From the NCBI GenBank assembly GCA_016713825.1, contig JADJOJ010000006.1:124001-188000 (forward strand): 64,000 nucleotides of DNA. Reading direction: 5' to 3'. Position 1 is the stretch's first letter. Each line of letters starts with the position of its first letter. The notes beneath the pieces are model-generated. The model did not search any database, had not been told where the DNA came from, and was given only the letters and a program-made list of their open reading frames with translations. This stretch comes from Candidatus Leptofilum gracile. Its GTDB lineage: Bacteria > Chloroflexota > Anaerolineae > Promineifilales > Promineifilaceae. A program made the position numbers and the translations under genes. Below, piece by piece: positions 8,566 through 17,868 of the stretch.

Positions 8566-8854
8566 CCCAAAATTGCAAAATTCTCACCGCGCCACAGCGG
8601 TACGCGATACAACTTGGTTACCAACGCCCGCAGGGTTTGCGCCTTGCGGAGACAAATCAGTCGAGTTAAAGCCCGGTCTATACCAGCCAGAAAAAAGCGT
8701 AGGCGCAGACAAAAGCAAAACCGTTACTTATTGGGCGTCGAATTCACTTTTGGGCGATGTTGGGGAAAACGGTCACTGTTCACTTCCTTTGCGCACTGAC
8801 AAAACAGAAAACGTTTTTCGCTTTATGTGTCCTTATTTGCGGAAGGCTGGCTTG

Positions 8855-10393
8855 ATGGAGAAAAAGATGTTTAGGCTGACAACCTTGCCCTTATTTACAA
8901 CAGGTTCTGATGAGATCCGCAGTGCGCTGCGGGAGTGGCTAACGCGATGGGATTGGCTGGCAGTGGCTACGTTTTTTTTGCCGCTGCTGCTTTATTGGCT
9001 GACGCTGGCCCCCACTATTTACAACCTGGACAGTGCCGAATTGACAACGGCCGTTGCCAGCAACGGCATCATCCGCGCGACCGGGTATCCACTCTACCTG
9101 CTGCTGGGCAAAGCCTGGTCCTGGCTGCCTTTTAGCAGCGACATGGGCTACCGCATGAACTTTTTTTCTGCCTTTTGGGGTGCCCTGACGCTGCTGCAAG
9201 GGGAGTACATTTTGCGCCGCCTTCAGGTCGCACCGTGGCTGCGGCTGGGGGCGTTGGGCCTGCTGGCCACAGCCCCCTATTTTTGGGCAATGTCGCTCAT
9301 TGCCGAAGTGTACACGCTGCACACCGCCCTTATGGCGGGCATCTTGCTCGGGCTGCTGCGCTGGGCTGAAGAGCCCACGCCGCTGCGCCTGGCCGTACCG
9401 ATCTTGCTGATGACCTTGAGCCTGGGCAACCATATGGCGACGGTGCTGCTGGTGCCGGGGGCGGTTTGGTATGTGCTCACCAGCCATCCTGCCCAGTTTA
9501 AGACGTGGCGGGTGTGGGGTGTGGGCGGAACGGCCGTTCTCCTCGGGCTCACTATTTTTCTGATCTTACCCCTGCGCTATGCCAGCCAACCGCTGTTTAA
9601 CTATGCTGGCGAATACGACGCCAGCGGCACCTTCAATCCCGTAAATTTGCATACCATTTCTGGATTATGGTGGCTCATTACCGGCCAAAGCTTCTCTGGG
9701 CAAATGTTTGGCTATCAATGGACTGACGTGTGGCCGCAGATTGCCGACTATGGCCGGCAGCTGTGGACAGCTTTTCTGGCCATTGGCATTGGGCCAGGGT
9801 TGGTGGGGTTGGTGACCCTTACCCGGCGCAACTGGCAGCTGGGCGGTATGCTGCTGCTCATGTTCCTGGCAAACGCCATCTTCTACATCAATTACCGCGT
9901 CATCGACAAAAACACCATGTTTTTGCCCACCTACCTTATCTGGGCAATTTGGTTGGGCGTGGGGTACCAGCAGCTGACCGACTGGTTGCGCCGCCAAACA
10001 GATTCGCTCGCTGTTCCGTGGCCCATCCATTACCTGGCGGTAGGTGCTGTTTGCCTGGCCGTTATTCTCAACTGGGGATTGGTGGACCTTTCAGATGATT
10101 GGAGTACTCGTGAGATGGCCGAAACAATTTTGCAGGAAGTGGAGCCAAATGCCTTGGTACTGGGTTGGTGGGACACGGTTCCGGCCGTGCAATATTTGCA
10201 AATGGTAGAAGGCCAGCGCCCCGACGTGCAGGCCATCAACCGTTTCCTCATCTCTGGTGAGGCGATGGAACAGCTGGTACTCAGCCAAATTGATACCCGA
10301 CCGATTTACATCAACAACCCATCCTTTACTTTATTGCGGCAGGTGTCGGCTGTGCCTGTGGGGCCAATTTACAAGCTGGAGTCGGTTCCGTAA
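8855..10393 (+). CDS. DUF2723 family membrane glycosyltransferase
   Basis: Polytopic membrane protein of 512 residues with about eleven hydrophobic segments, related to the DUF2723 branch of protein O-mannosyltransferase-like GT-C enzymes. The first loop carries YNLDSAELTTAVASNGIIRATGYPLYLLLG, split here as DSAEL and GYPLY; the acidic residues near the first TM are the expected catalytic site. It probably transfers a lipid-linked sugar outside the membrane. ATG 8855 is chosen because GGAAGG lies upstream and similarity begins there; the frame is open back to 8513 but those residues look non-coding. Confidence 0.8.
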   Translation: MEKKMFRLTTLPLFTTGSDEIRSALREWLTRWDWLAVATFFLPLLLYWLTLAPTIYNLDSAELTTAVASNGIIRATGYPLYLLLGKAWSWLPFSSDMGYRMNFFSAFWGALTLLQGEYILRRLQVAPWLRLGALGLLATAPYFWAMSLIAEVYTLHTALMAGILLGLLRWAEEPTPLRLAVPILLMTLSLGNHMATVLLVPGAVWYVLTSHPAQFKTWRVWGVGGTAVLLGLTIFLILPLRYASQPLFNYAGEYDASGTFNPVNLHTISGLWWLITGQSFSGQMFGYQWTDVWPQIADYGRQLWTAFLAIGIGPGLVGLVTLTRRNWQLGGMLLLMFLANAIFYINYRVIDKNTMFLPTYLIWAIWLGVGYQQLTDWLRRQTDSLAVPWPIHYLAVGAVCLAVILNWGLVDLSDDWSTREMAETILQEVEPNALVLGWWDTVPAVQYLQMVEGQRPDVQAINRFLISGEAMEQLVLSQIDTRPIYINNPSFTLLRQVSAVPVGPIYKLESVP

Positions 10394-10537
10394 CGGTGTG
10401 TTTTATTTTGTGGAAAATGAAGGGAAACGACAATCGCGACAGGTTCTGTTAATCGGGCAGGTGTTTGCTTGTTTTGGTGAGCCTCAACGGTTTGTTCAGG
10501 ATGCCTTGTTTTTCACGTTATTCTAAAAGGAGGCTCT

Positions 10538-11017
10538 ATGAGTCAAGAAAGAAAAGAAGCAGTTAGCAGGTTGATTATTACCGCATTTGTGTTGCTGGGT
10601 GGTTTGCTGCTGTTGCCTTACATGGGTAATGCACGGGCGGCCATCAACTGGGAAGTTTTTGGAGGGGCTTACTCTCCAGACTTAAGCGTCAATGCAAACA
10701 GGGGCGCACCGGGAAGCCAGTTTGCTTTTACCGGCACTGGGTATCATCCCAATCGGCTGGCGGTTATTTTTGTAAACGGCCAGGTAGTGGGGAGTGTGAT
10801 CACAGATGGCGGTGGCTCGGCAACGTTTCTTATTGATACGACTGGGGTTTCAGATGGTGAGTTAACTGTTGTTATGGAGACAGATGCGAATGTATCTGCC
10901 TTTAAGATGGTTACGATAGATGGGGCAGAGACGGTTGTCCCGGCTCCGGGTGGGTTTACCGGGCCGTCGTTTGGCACAACGGGCAACTCTGTTTTCCTTC
11001 CATTGGTAAATCGGTAG
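10538..11017 (+). CDS. secreted protein of unknown function with C-terminal FLPLVNR
   Basis: Protein of 159 residues with a strong ribosome-binding site (AAAGGAGG). The N-terminus has basic residues, a hydrophobic stretch LIITAFVLLGGLLLLPYMG and an AxA-type cleavage site near ARA|AI, so it is exported. The mature part is a small beta-rich domain with SVNANRGAPGSQFAFTGTGYHPN, which resembles IPT/TIG-like or adhesion-type modules. It ends in VFLPLVNR, a terminal motif I associate with secreted Chloroflexota proteins. It lies between two glycosyltransferase genes. No function can be given. Confidence 0.6.
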   Translation: MSQERKEAVSRLIITAFVLLGGLLLLPYMGNARAAINWEVFGGAYSPDLSVNANRGAPGSQFAFTGTGYHPNRLAVIFVNGQVVGSVITDGGGSATFLIDTTGVSDGELTVVMETDANVSAFKMVTIDGAETVVPAPGGFTGPSFGTTGNSVFLPLVNR

Positions 11018-11072
11018 TCTGATTCAGGTTGGGAACGGCCGTTCCCCCCGGTACGGCCGTTCCTCTCAAAAT

Positions 11073-12236
11073 ATGAGCAATAGGTTTTCGCTTCCCCGCT
11101 GGTTATGGTTGCCCCTGCTTCTCTTTGCTGTTACCCGGCTGGGCGTTTTTCTTGTGGCTTATCTGGCCGTGCCGCTGCTGCTCGATGCAACTTCGCCGCC
11201 GCCGTACCATTTGCGCGGTACGGAAAATATTTTGCTGGATGTATTTGCCAGCCGTTGGGACACCGGCTTTTACATCAGCATTGTGGAAGAGGGATACCGA
11301 TTTCAGGGGGTGCCGCTGCCCTCGGTGGCCTTTTTTCCGCTGCTGCCGCTGGTGATGGCGGCCTTCACCCCGCTGGTGGGGGATGCGGCCGTTTCTGGAA
11401 TTATCGTTAGCAATTTGGCGTTGTTGGGAACGGCCGTCTTTTTTTACCGTCTTGTTGCCGAAACGTATTCAGAGCCAGTAGCCGATCGTGCTGTCTGGTA
11501 TTTACTCATCTTTCCCCTCTCTTTTTATGGTTCGGCCATTTATACGGAATCGCTTTTTTTGCTGGTGACCCTGGCTGCCTACTATTTTGCCAGACGAGGA
11601 CAATGGCATTACAGCCTACCTTTTGCCATTGCCGCCACCTTGTGCCGCCTGGTGGGCCTTATCATTGTGCCCATGCTGTTGTTGGAATGGTGGCGGCAGT
11701 GGCAGGTTGAGGCCGCCGCGAAACGGCCGTCTCGCTGGGCCTTATTGGTTCCGATCAGCGCCCCGCTGGGGGTGGCTGGCTACATGGTTTACCTTTGGTA
11801 CGCTTTTGGCGATGCCCTCGCTTTTGCCACTGCTTCGGCCGCCTGGGGGCGGGTGCCTCAATCCCCCTTCATCACAATTTCCCAGCTGCTGCAACGGCCG
11901 TCCGGGGGCTGGCTCCAGGCATTTAGCGCCGGGCAAATCCATTTTGATAACTGGATTGACTTTATCTTTGTTGCCGTTTTCCTCACTTTGGGAATGGTGT
12001 TGCTTTACAAAGGGCGTTACGCAGAAGCGGCTTTTGTGCTGCTGGGCGTGGTTATCCCCTTTAGCTCTGGGCTGCTGATGAGCCAGCGGCGCTACATGTG
12101 GGTGTTGTTCCCCGCTTTCATTTTGCTTGCCGAATGGGGCGAACGCACCTGGGTAGACAAGCTGGTAACGGCCGTTTCCCTCCCGCTGCTGGCCCTGTTT
12201 ACCGCGCTCTACGCCAATGGCTACTGGGTAGCCTAG
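11073..12236 (+). CDS. PIG-V-like GT-C mannosyltransferase
   Basis: Polytopic protein of 387 residues resembling bacterial PIG-V family mannosyltransferases. The motif SRWDTGFYISIVEEGY after TM1 holds the conserved WD-type acidic site, followed by VAFFPLLPLVM and FPLSFYGSAIYTESLFLLVTLAAYY (quoted in parts). It probably uses polyprenyl-phosphate mannose to glycosylate a lipid or protein on the outer face. It follows a second GT-C gene and a secreted protein, suggesting a small surface-glycosylation cluster. No ribosome-binding site is clear before ATG 11073. A strong terminator lies 70 bp downstream. Confidence 0.8.
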   Translation: MSNRFSLPRWLWLPLLLFAVTRLGVFLVAYLAVPLLLDATSPPPYHLRGTENILLDVFASRWDTGFYISIVEEGYRFQGVPLPSVAFFPLLPLVMAAFTPLVGDAAVSGIIVSNLALLGTAVFFYRLVAETYSEPVADRAVWYLLIFPLSFYGSAIYTESLFLLVTLAAYYFARRGQWHYSLPFAIAATLCRLVGLIIVPMLLLEWWRQWQVEAAAKRPSRWALLVPISAPLGVAGYMVYLWYAFGDALAFATASAAWGRVPQSPFITISQLLQRPSGGWLQAFSAGQIHFDNWIDFIFVAVFLTLGMVLLYKGRYAEAAFVLLGVVIPFSSGLLMSQRRYMWVLFPAFILLAEWGERTWVDKLVTAVSLPLLALFTALYANGYWVA

Positions 12237-12305
12237 CCACCCACAGGTTCCGATGTCTGTTGCGCTCCCGGAAATCCCAAAGAGCCATAAAAATTTGAAT
12301 CAGGC

Positions 12306-12348
12306 AAAAAAAAACGGCCGCTGCCTGCAGGCAGCGGCCGTTTTTTTT
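12306..12348. terminator. bidirectional intrinsic terminator
   Basis: Nine A, then the 26-nt perfect palindrome from 12315 to 12340 (CGGCCGCTGCCTG and its complement), then eight T. The whole palindrome is 42 nt (12307-12348). It separates the PIG-V-like gene on the plus strand from the DUF2892 gene on the minus strand and can stop transcription from both sides. Confidence 0.93.
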
Positions 12349-12363
12349 GCAAAAAGGGTGATT

Positions 12364-12561
12364 TTATTTCTTGGTGGATAATTTCAGCGGCAGGTACAGT
12401 GGGCAAAAGCCAACCACGCTGGTGAGCACAAAAACAAGCGCCAAAATGCCCAGAATGATGGCCACCGTGCCCGAAATCACGCCTGTGAAATACAAAATGG
12501 CTACCAGAGCTGCCACTGCCACCCGAATAATCCGATCCATGCTTCCCATATTTTGTTTCAT
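12364..12561 (-). CDS. DUF2892 (YgaP-type) membrane protein
   Basis: Small inner-membrane protein of 65 residues. Residues 1-11 (MKQNMGSMDRI) precede two hydrophobic helices, and the C-terminus has GFCPLYLPLKL, which matches the conserved CPxY end of DUF2892 proteins. Start 12561 is supported by CGGAGG about 7 bases upstream; the frame is open farther up but runs through intergenic repeat DNA. Function of the family is unknown. Confidence 0.85.
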   Translation of the reverse strand: MKQNMGSMDRIIRVAVAALVAILYFTGVISGTVAIILGILALVFVLTSVVGFCPLYLPLKLSTKK

Positions 12562-13017
12562 GATATTCCTCCGAAAATGATTAGCTAAAAAAGTAAACCC
12601 GTTATGCTTTATTAGACGGTAAAGGTCAGGAGAGGTTACATGAGTAAAAAATAAACAGATTGGCGCAGATGGCGCACAGATTTCCCTTAAGCTCTCTGTG
12701 AAACGCTGCGCTCTTTGCGTCCTTTGCGGCGAAATTTTGTTCAAGGAGTGATTGACTACGACAGAAACGCTGTGTTCCATTTTTTATTTTTAGAGTAGAG
12801 ATGGGAAACGGCCGTCTCTCCATAACAAAACGTTAAACCAGATCAGGTGACAAATTAACAATATCCAGCTTTAATAGGACTCTGGTACTACACCAGCCGA
12901 AAGCAATTTGTGACGGATCGATAGTTTGCTCTGTCTATGCCCATGTCCCACGCAAGGGAAGCGGTTGGAATAACCAAAGGTTTTACTAAGCAGATACGTT
13001 TATACAAGGAGTAGTTT
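12562..13017. other. 456-bp intergenic region with word-like repeats and a possible structured leader
   Basis: No gene is visible. Positions 12655-12740 hold degenerate short repeats (GGCGCAGATGGCGCACAG, then GCGCTCTTTGCGTCCTTTGC) of the same style as those at 3030-3062 and 17869-18324. From about 12855 to 13010 the sequence upstream of the LysM gene contains several short complementary segments and GGGAAGCGGTTGGAATAACC, which could be an RNA leader, but no known riboswitch can be supported by eye. Confidence 0.4.
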
Positions 13018-14052
13018 ATGTCTAAAGCAAAATTATCAGCAGTTGAATGGGAATTGGTAAAGGATGCCCCGTTTTGGGTCAATGCAGCAATGTCCGCCGC
13101 AGACGGCCGTGTGGCCCTCATCGTCAAGCGCAAAGAAGCCAAAGCCCTGGACAACGCCGTCAAAAGCTACAAAAGCAGCAACCAACTGGTACGTGATGTC
13201 ATCGCCAACGAAGATGAACCGGATAAGGCGGTTGGCAACGCATCCCAAAATGAAGCAGAAGTAGCCCTGGGCCGCATCTCCCGAATTGTAGAAAGCTCGC
13301 TTGGCGTTGATGATCTGGATGAGTTCAACACCTTCCTCTTGAGCATCGCCCGGACTATTGCTGAATCTTCTGGCGAAGGCGTGCTGGGCATCGGCAAAAA
13401 CACCAGCGACGAAGAAAGCGAAATGCTGCAAAAGCTAGCCAAAGTGCTGCAAGCCACCCCCGCCCACCAGCAAGCCCGCCGCCAGGCCAAACAAGCCGCC
13501 GAACAAGCCGCCCGCGAAGAAGCCGCTGCGGCAAAGGCCAAAGAAGCCGCCGAAGCCAAAGCCGCTGCTGCCGCCAAAGCCGCCGCCGAAGCCGAAGCCA
13601 AAGCGAAAGCTGAAGCCGCGGCCGCCGCCAAAGCCGAAGCCGAAGCGAAAGCCAAAGCCGCTGCCGAAGCCAAAGCCGAAGCTGAACGCCAGGCCAAGCT
13701 GGAAGCCCAGGCGCAAAAGCGGGAAGAAGCGCTAGAAGCCCGCAAACAAGAACGCGAGCAGGAAAAAGAAGAGCGCGAAGCCGAAGCCAAAGCCGCCGCT
13801 GAGGCCAAAGCTGCCGCCGAAGCGGCTGCGGCGGCTGAAGCTGCCAAACAAAAAGCGGCCAGCAAATCCCGCTTTACGGAATTTATTGCCGAGCACAAAG
13901 TGGTAGCTGGCGAAAACCTCAGCGTCATTTCCCAGAAATATTACAACACCCAGGCCAACTTCCGCCTCATCTACGAAGCCAACCAGGATGTCATCGGCGA
14001 CAACCCCAACCTGATCCGCATCGGCCAGGTTTTGAAGATCCCCAAGCTGTAA
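13018..14052 (+). CDS. LysM-domain protein with Ala/Lys/Glu-rich coiled coil
   Basis: Protein of 344 residues in three parts. Residues 1-145 form a globular helical domain resembling TerB/tellurite-resistance-like folds, starting SKAKLSAVEWELVKDAPFWV. Residues 146-290 are a long Ala/Lys/Glu coiled coil like the TolA central domain. Residues 295-344 are a LysM module (EHKVVAGENLSVISQKYY, then VIGDNPNLIRIGQVLKIPKL, shown split). No signal peptide is visible, so the LysM may act inside the cell or the protein is exported otherwise. GGAG precedes ATG 13018. Domain order is clear; the TerB-like assignment is tentative. Confidence 0.75.
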   Translation: MSKAKLSAVEWELVKDAPFWVNAAMSAADGRVALIVKRKEAKALDNAVKSYKSSNQLVRDVIANEDEPDKAVGNASQNEAEVALGRISRIVESSLGVDDLDEFNTFLLSIARTIAESSGEGVLGIGKNTSDEESEMLQKLAKVLQATPAHQQARRQAKQAAEQAAREEAAAAKAKEAAEAKAAAAAKAAAEAEAKAKAEAAAAAKAEAEAKAKAAAEAKAEAERQAKLEAQAQKREEALEARKQEREQEKEEREAEAKAAAEAKAAAEAAAAAEAAKQKAASKSRFTEFIAEHKVVAGENLSVISQKYYNTQANFRLIYEANQDVIGDNPNLIRIGQVLKIPKL

Positions 14053-14162
14053 ACAGCTACTCTGTACGAAGACATAAAAAATACGTAACTATTCAAGCGC
14101 TCCGGCACGGTCTGGCGACCGGCCACAGCCAGAGAGGCTGTATCGTTACAAAAATTCACGCG

Positions 14163-14198
14163 AAGTCGCAAAGGCAAAAATTTATTCCTTTGCGACTT
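14163..14198. terminator. hairpin between LysM and COG3044-type genes
   Basis: Arms AAGTCGCAAAGG (14163-14174) and CCTTTGCGACTT (14187-14198) pair perfectly over 12 bp with a 12-nt AT-rich loop. It lies 9 bases before the stop of the convergent minus-strand gene, so it can end both transcripts. Confidence 0.6.
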
Positions 14199-14207
14199 TG
14201 TGTGAGT

Positions 14208-15941
14208 CTATGCGCTAGACGTCGTTGATTGTTCTGGTTTTGTTTGCAGGCTGCGTAGGCGGTTGAGGGCGGCGGCCAGTTCGTGGGGGCGGCAGGCGGC
14301 GAAATCGTTGCCGGGGTATGGGCTGAGGCTGTCCAGGCCGTGGGTGGCAATTTGCTGCTGAATTTGGCGGAGGATGGCGGACAACGGCCGTTTCCCATCC
14401 ACCACCTTCTCCTTCGCCCACACCAGCGCCGCCGCAATTGCCCGCGTCTGGCTGGGGTCCACCAGCTGCGCCACCGCCGACAAATCAATCGTTTCTGTGC
14501 CAAACTGGATGGTGTGCAGGCCGCGCGTCTTGACGTTGGTGTCGTGCCGCCCTTTGCGAGCATCCAGGCTGCGGGGCAGCGGCACACGCAGGCGAACGGG
14601 GCCAAAGGGGGCGGGCGCTTCGCTGCTGCGCCCTGTGGGGTGCTGGCTGGCGATGGTTTGGGCCGCGGCCGTTAAATCGTGCGGCTGATAATTTTCCAGG
14701 CCGATCACCTGATCCGCCACATCAAAATAATCGCCGCTGCCGCCGATGACCAAAATGGTGGAGACGCCGTGCTCGCTAAAAAGCTGGCGCACCCGGTCGA
14801 TGAACGGGGTGATTGGCTCTTGCACCTTGGGCACCAGCTGCTGCATGCGCCGGTCGCGAATCATGAAGTTGGTGGCGGCAGTGTCTTCGTCGATGAGCAG
14901 CAGGTGGGTGCCCACCTCCAGCGCTTCCATGATGTTGGCCGCCTGGGAGGTGGAGCCGCTGGCGTTGTCGCTGCTGAACTGCTGGGTTTGTTGGCCAAAA
15001 GGTAGATTGTTGATGAAGGGGGAAATATCCACCTGGCTGACGGAACGGCCGTCTTCCGCCCGAATTTTCACCCCATTTTCAACCGTCACCACCAGCTCCC
15101 GCCCGTCGCCTGGTTTGTGGTTGTAGACGCCGTGCGTGAGGGCGTTGAGCAGCGTCGATTTGCCATGAAAGCCGCCCCCCACGATGAGCGTGACGCCCGC
15201 CGGAATGCCCGTGCCGCTCACCTCCCCGGCGTTGGGTAGGGTGACGTGGGTTTGAAACGCCGCTGGCCCTTGCCAGGGGATGACGTTGGGGCCGCGCAAT
15301 GGCCGTTCATCCACCCCAGACCTGCGCGGCAAAATTGCGCCATCGGCAATGAAGGCCACCAGCCCCCGCATTTTGAGCTGGCTGCGTAAGAAGTCCGCGT
15401 CTTCGGCGGTGGCGGTGTATTGGGCAATTGCCTGGGGGTCGTTGCTGGCGTACAGCAGCGATTGGGCCACAAGTTGGGGCAGATCGTCGCACAGCATTTG
15501 GGCGGCGCTGCGCCCCAGCACCCGCCGCCCCTGGGCGGGCAGCCCCACCGCAATTTGCGCCTCTACAAATTCCGGCGTCACCTGCAAGCAGGAGCGCGGC
15601 AACATTGTTTGGCCGGGCGCGTCGATGGCCAGCAGGCCGCTTTTGCCAGAACCGTGTCGGGAAACGGCCGTCTCGGCCGCTGCGGCAACGGCCGTTGCCA
15701 AATAATTTTCCAAACCGATCCGGCGGCTGTCGTTTTCATAAGTTTCTTCTGGGTAGCGGGCCACAGTTTGCGGCACCCGCACCCGCAGGCGGCTGGGCGC
15801 GGCAAACGGATCCCCCTGAACGTAGTCGATAAACAGGGTGAACTGGTCGAACGTGTAGTGGCCGCGAACTGCTTTGTATGCTTTGTAATTACGGCCGTCT
15901 AAGCTATGCAGATGTCGTCTTAAATCTTGGGCAGTGGTCAT
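14208..15941 (-). CDS. ABC-class P-loop ATPase (COG3044-like)
   Basis: Soluble ATPase of 577 residues of the family annotated as predicted ATPase of the ABC class. The N-terminal 230 residues (start TTAQDLRRHLHSLDGRNYKAY) are a conserved family domain. Walker A is GGGFHGKST near residue 260, a Q-loop-like segment and an LSGG-equivalent lie around SDNASGSTSQAANIMEAL, and Walker B is HLLLIDEDTAATNFM near residue 350. No membrane segments are present. The cellular role of this family is not established. The gene is alone on its strand. Confidence 0.8.
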   Translation of the reverse strand: MTTAQDLRRHLHSLDGRNYKAYKAVRGHYTFDQFTLFIDYVQGDPFAAPSRLRVRVPQTVARYPEETYENDSRRIGLENYLATAVAAAAETAVSRHGSGKSGLLAIDAPGQTMLPRSCLQVTPEFVEAQIAVGLPAQGRRVLGRSAAQMLCDDLPQLVAQSLLYASNDPQAIAQYTATAEDADFLRSQLKMRGLVAFIADGAILPRRSGVDERPLRGPNVIPWQGPAAFQTHVTLPNAGEVSGTGIPAGVTLIVGGGFHGKSTLLNALTHGVYNHKPGDGRELVVTVENGVKIRAEDGRSVSQVDISPFINNLPFGQQTQQFSSDNASGSTSQAANIMEALEVGTHLLLIDEDTAATNFMIRDRRMQQLVPKVQEPITPFIDRVRQLFSEHGVSTILVIGGSGDYFDVADQVIGLENYQPHDLTAAAQTIASQHPTGRSSEAPAPFGPVRLRVPLPRSLDARKGRHDTNVKTRGLHTIQFGTETIDLSAVAQLVDPSQTRAIAAALVWAKEKVVDGKRPLSAILRQIQQQIATHGLDSLSPYPGNDFAACRPHELAAALNRLRSLQTKPEQSTTSSA

Positions 15942-16107
15942 GCCCCAACTTTACCACGCGGCAACGCAAACCCTCACAAATTTCAATGACAACACCTTCC
16001 TGACCCCGATTTTTGGCCGCTGGGGCGCACAACTGTTCTAATTGGGCTATAATTGCCAGGCTATGCACCATCCACTATCCAAATCAAAGGCATCTGGAGA
16101 GGCGACC

Positions 16108-17862
16108 TTGAGCAAAAAAGAGTTTCGCGTTGAAAATGAGTACGATTACAACCGCAGCGGGCCGGTGCGCTGGATTTTGTCGCACGTGCTGCGCTACCCC
16201 TGGCTGCCACTGTTGGTCACCGTGGCCGCCATCATCAACAACTTTGCCGCCAGCTACGTGCAGGTGTTCATTGGCCGGGCCTTTGACCTGATCAACACGC
16301 CCGGCTGGGCCACAACGGCGCTGCTCGGTGTGGCGTTTTCGGTATTTGGCGCGGTGGCGGCGCAAAGTTTGTTGGGCATCGCCCGTAACTATTCCAACGA
16401 ATACATCGCCCAGCTTATTGAGCGAGACAGCCGGGATGAGCTGTACCTCAGCCTGCTGGGCAAGAGCCAGACGTTCCACGGCCGTCAGCGGATCGGCGAC
16501 ATTATGGCCCGGGCCACCAACGATGTACGCACGCTCAACATTATGTTTAGTCCAGGCATTATGCTGCTGGTGGATGGCTTGATGGGCATCATTGCCCCCA
16601 TTGTGCTCATTGCCGTTTTGCGGCTGGAACTGCTGTTGGTGCCTGCCATTTTCCTGCTGCTGTTTATTGTTACCGTGTGGGATTATGCCCGCCAGCTCAA
16701 CCCGGTAAGCGAGGCGATGCGCGAGCAGTTTGGCACGATGAATGCCGGGTTGGCCGAATCGATTGGCGGTATCGAGGTGGTAAAGGGTAACGCACAAGAG
16801 CGGCAGGAGATTCAAAATTTTGTGACCAATGCGGGGCGGTACCGGGATCATTTTGTGCAGCAGGGTGTGATTCAGGCGCGTTATTTGCCGCTGTTGATCT
16901 TTAGCCTGGCCCTGGGCGCGGGCTTTTTCCATGCGATGTGGCTGTGGCAGGCGGGCACGCTGACGCTGGGCGAGGTGGTGACGTTTATGGGGCTGTTTGG
17001 CATTTTGCGCTTCCCCACGTTCATCTCTATTTTTTCGTTTAACCTGGTGCAGCTGGGCATTGCCAGCGCTCGCCGCATTTTGCAGCTGATCAACGATGAG
17101 ACGGATCTGGACGAGAACGAAGGCGGTCATCAGGCAACCATTCAGGGGCGGGTGCAGTTTGAGGATGTGCGCTTTGGCTACGACGGCGAACCGGTGCTGG
17201 ATGGCATCAGCTTTGCGGTGGAGCCGGGGCAGACGGTGGCCATTGTGGGGCAGACAGGATCGGGCAAGACGACGCTGACGCGGCTGATTAACCGGATTTT
17301 TGATGCGGGGAACGGCCGTATCCTCATCGACGGCCACGACGTACGCGACTGGAGCCTGGAATCCCTCCGCTCCCAAATCTCCACCATTGAGCAAGACATC
17401 TTCCTCTTTTCGCGCACGCTGGCGGAAAATATCGCCTTTGGCGTGCCAGACGCGACGCAGGCAGAGATTGAGCAGGCGGCCAAAGAAGCCCAGGCGCATG
17501 AGTTCATCATGAGCTTCAACGAGGGGTACAACACAGAAGTGGGTGAGCGCGGGGTGACGCTTTCTGGCGGGCAGCGCCAGCGCATCGCCATCGCCCGCGC
17601 CTTCCTCACCAATCCGCGCATCCTCATTTTGGACGACAGCACCAGCGCCATCGACAGCGCCACGGAGGACCAGATTCAGCAGGCGATGCGGCGCATCAGC
17701 CGCCAGCGCACGACGTTCCTGATTACCCACCGCCTGTCTCAAATTCGCTGGGCAGACAAGATTGTGGTGTTGAATAACGGCCGTCTCACCGACCAGGGCA
17801 CCCACGACGAACTGCTGGCCCGCAGCCCCGCTTATCAGCGCATCTTCGCCCGGTACGATTAA
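16108..17862 (+). CDS. ABC exporter half-transporter 1 (MsbA/LmrA type)
   Basis: Fused membrane and ATPase half-transporter, 584 residues from TTG 16108. Six TM helices occupy about 20-310 and the nucleotide-binding domain about 350-580, with Walker A GQTGSGKTT, signature LSGGQRQR, Walker B ILILDDSTSAID and an H-loop in ITHRLSQI. The Walker B region has Asp where the catalytic Glu normally sits, suggesting a degenerate site and a heterodimer with the half-transporter at 18338. TTG 16108 is favoured because GGAGAGG lies 5 bases upstream; ATG 16063 is possible. A TATAAT box at 16049-16054 would give a start after 16060. Confidence 0.88.
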   Translation: MSKKEFRVENEYDYNRSGPVRWILSHVLRYPWLPLLVTVAAIINNFAASYVQVFIGRAFDLINTPGWATTALLGVAFSVFGAVAAQSLLGIARNYSNEYIAQLIERDSRDELYLSLLGKSQTFHGRQRIGDIMARATNDVRTLNIMFSPGIMLLVDGLMGIIAPIVLIAVLRLELLLVPAIFLLLFIVTVWDYARQLNPVSEAMREQFGTMNAGLAESIGGIEVVKGNAQERQEIQNFVTNAGRYRDHFVQQGVIQARYLPLLIFSLALGAGFFHAMWLWQAGTLTLGEVVTFMGLFGILRFPTFISIFSFNLVQLGIASARRILQLINDETDLDENEGGHQATIQGRVQFEDVRFGYDGEPVLDGISFAVEPGQTVAIVGQTGSGKTTLTRLINRIFDAGNGRILIDGHDVRDWSLESLRSQISTIEQDIFLFSRTLAENIAFGVPDATQAEIEQAAKEAQAHEFIMSFNEGYNTEVGERGVTLSGGQRQRIAIARAFLTNPRILILDDSTSAIDSATEDQIQQAMRRISRQRTTFLITHRLSQIRWADKIVVLNNGRLTDQGTHDELLARSPAYQRIFARYD

Positions 17863-17868
17863 GATTTA

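Noticed and set aside
8513..8854. 114-residue N-terminal extension of the DUF2723 protein
   Set aside because: It begins inside a hairpin region, has no hydrophobic or conserved features, and family similarity starts after ATG 8855.
12306..12348. Perfect 42-bp palindrome as an attachment or origin site
   Set aside because: Flanking A and T runs and its position between convergent genes explain it as a bidirectional terminator.
16084..17805. 573-codon minus-strand frame opposite the ABC half-transporter
   Set aside because: The plus strand encodes a complete ABC exporter with all motifs; the minus frame has none and is a G+C-rich shadow.
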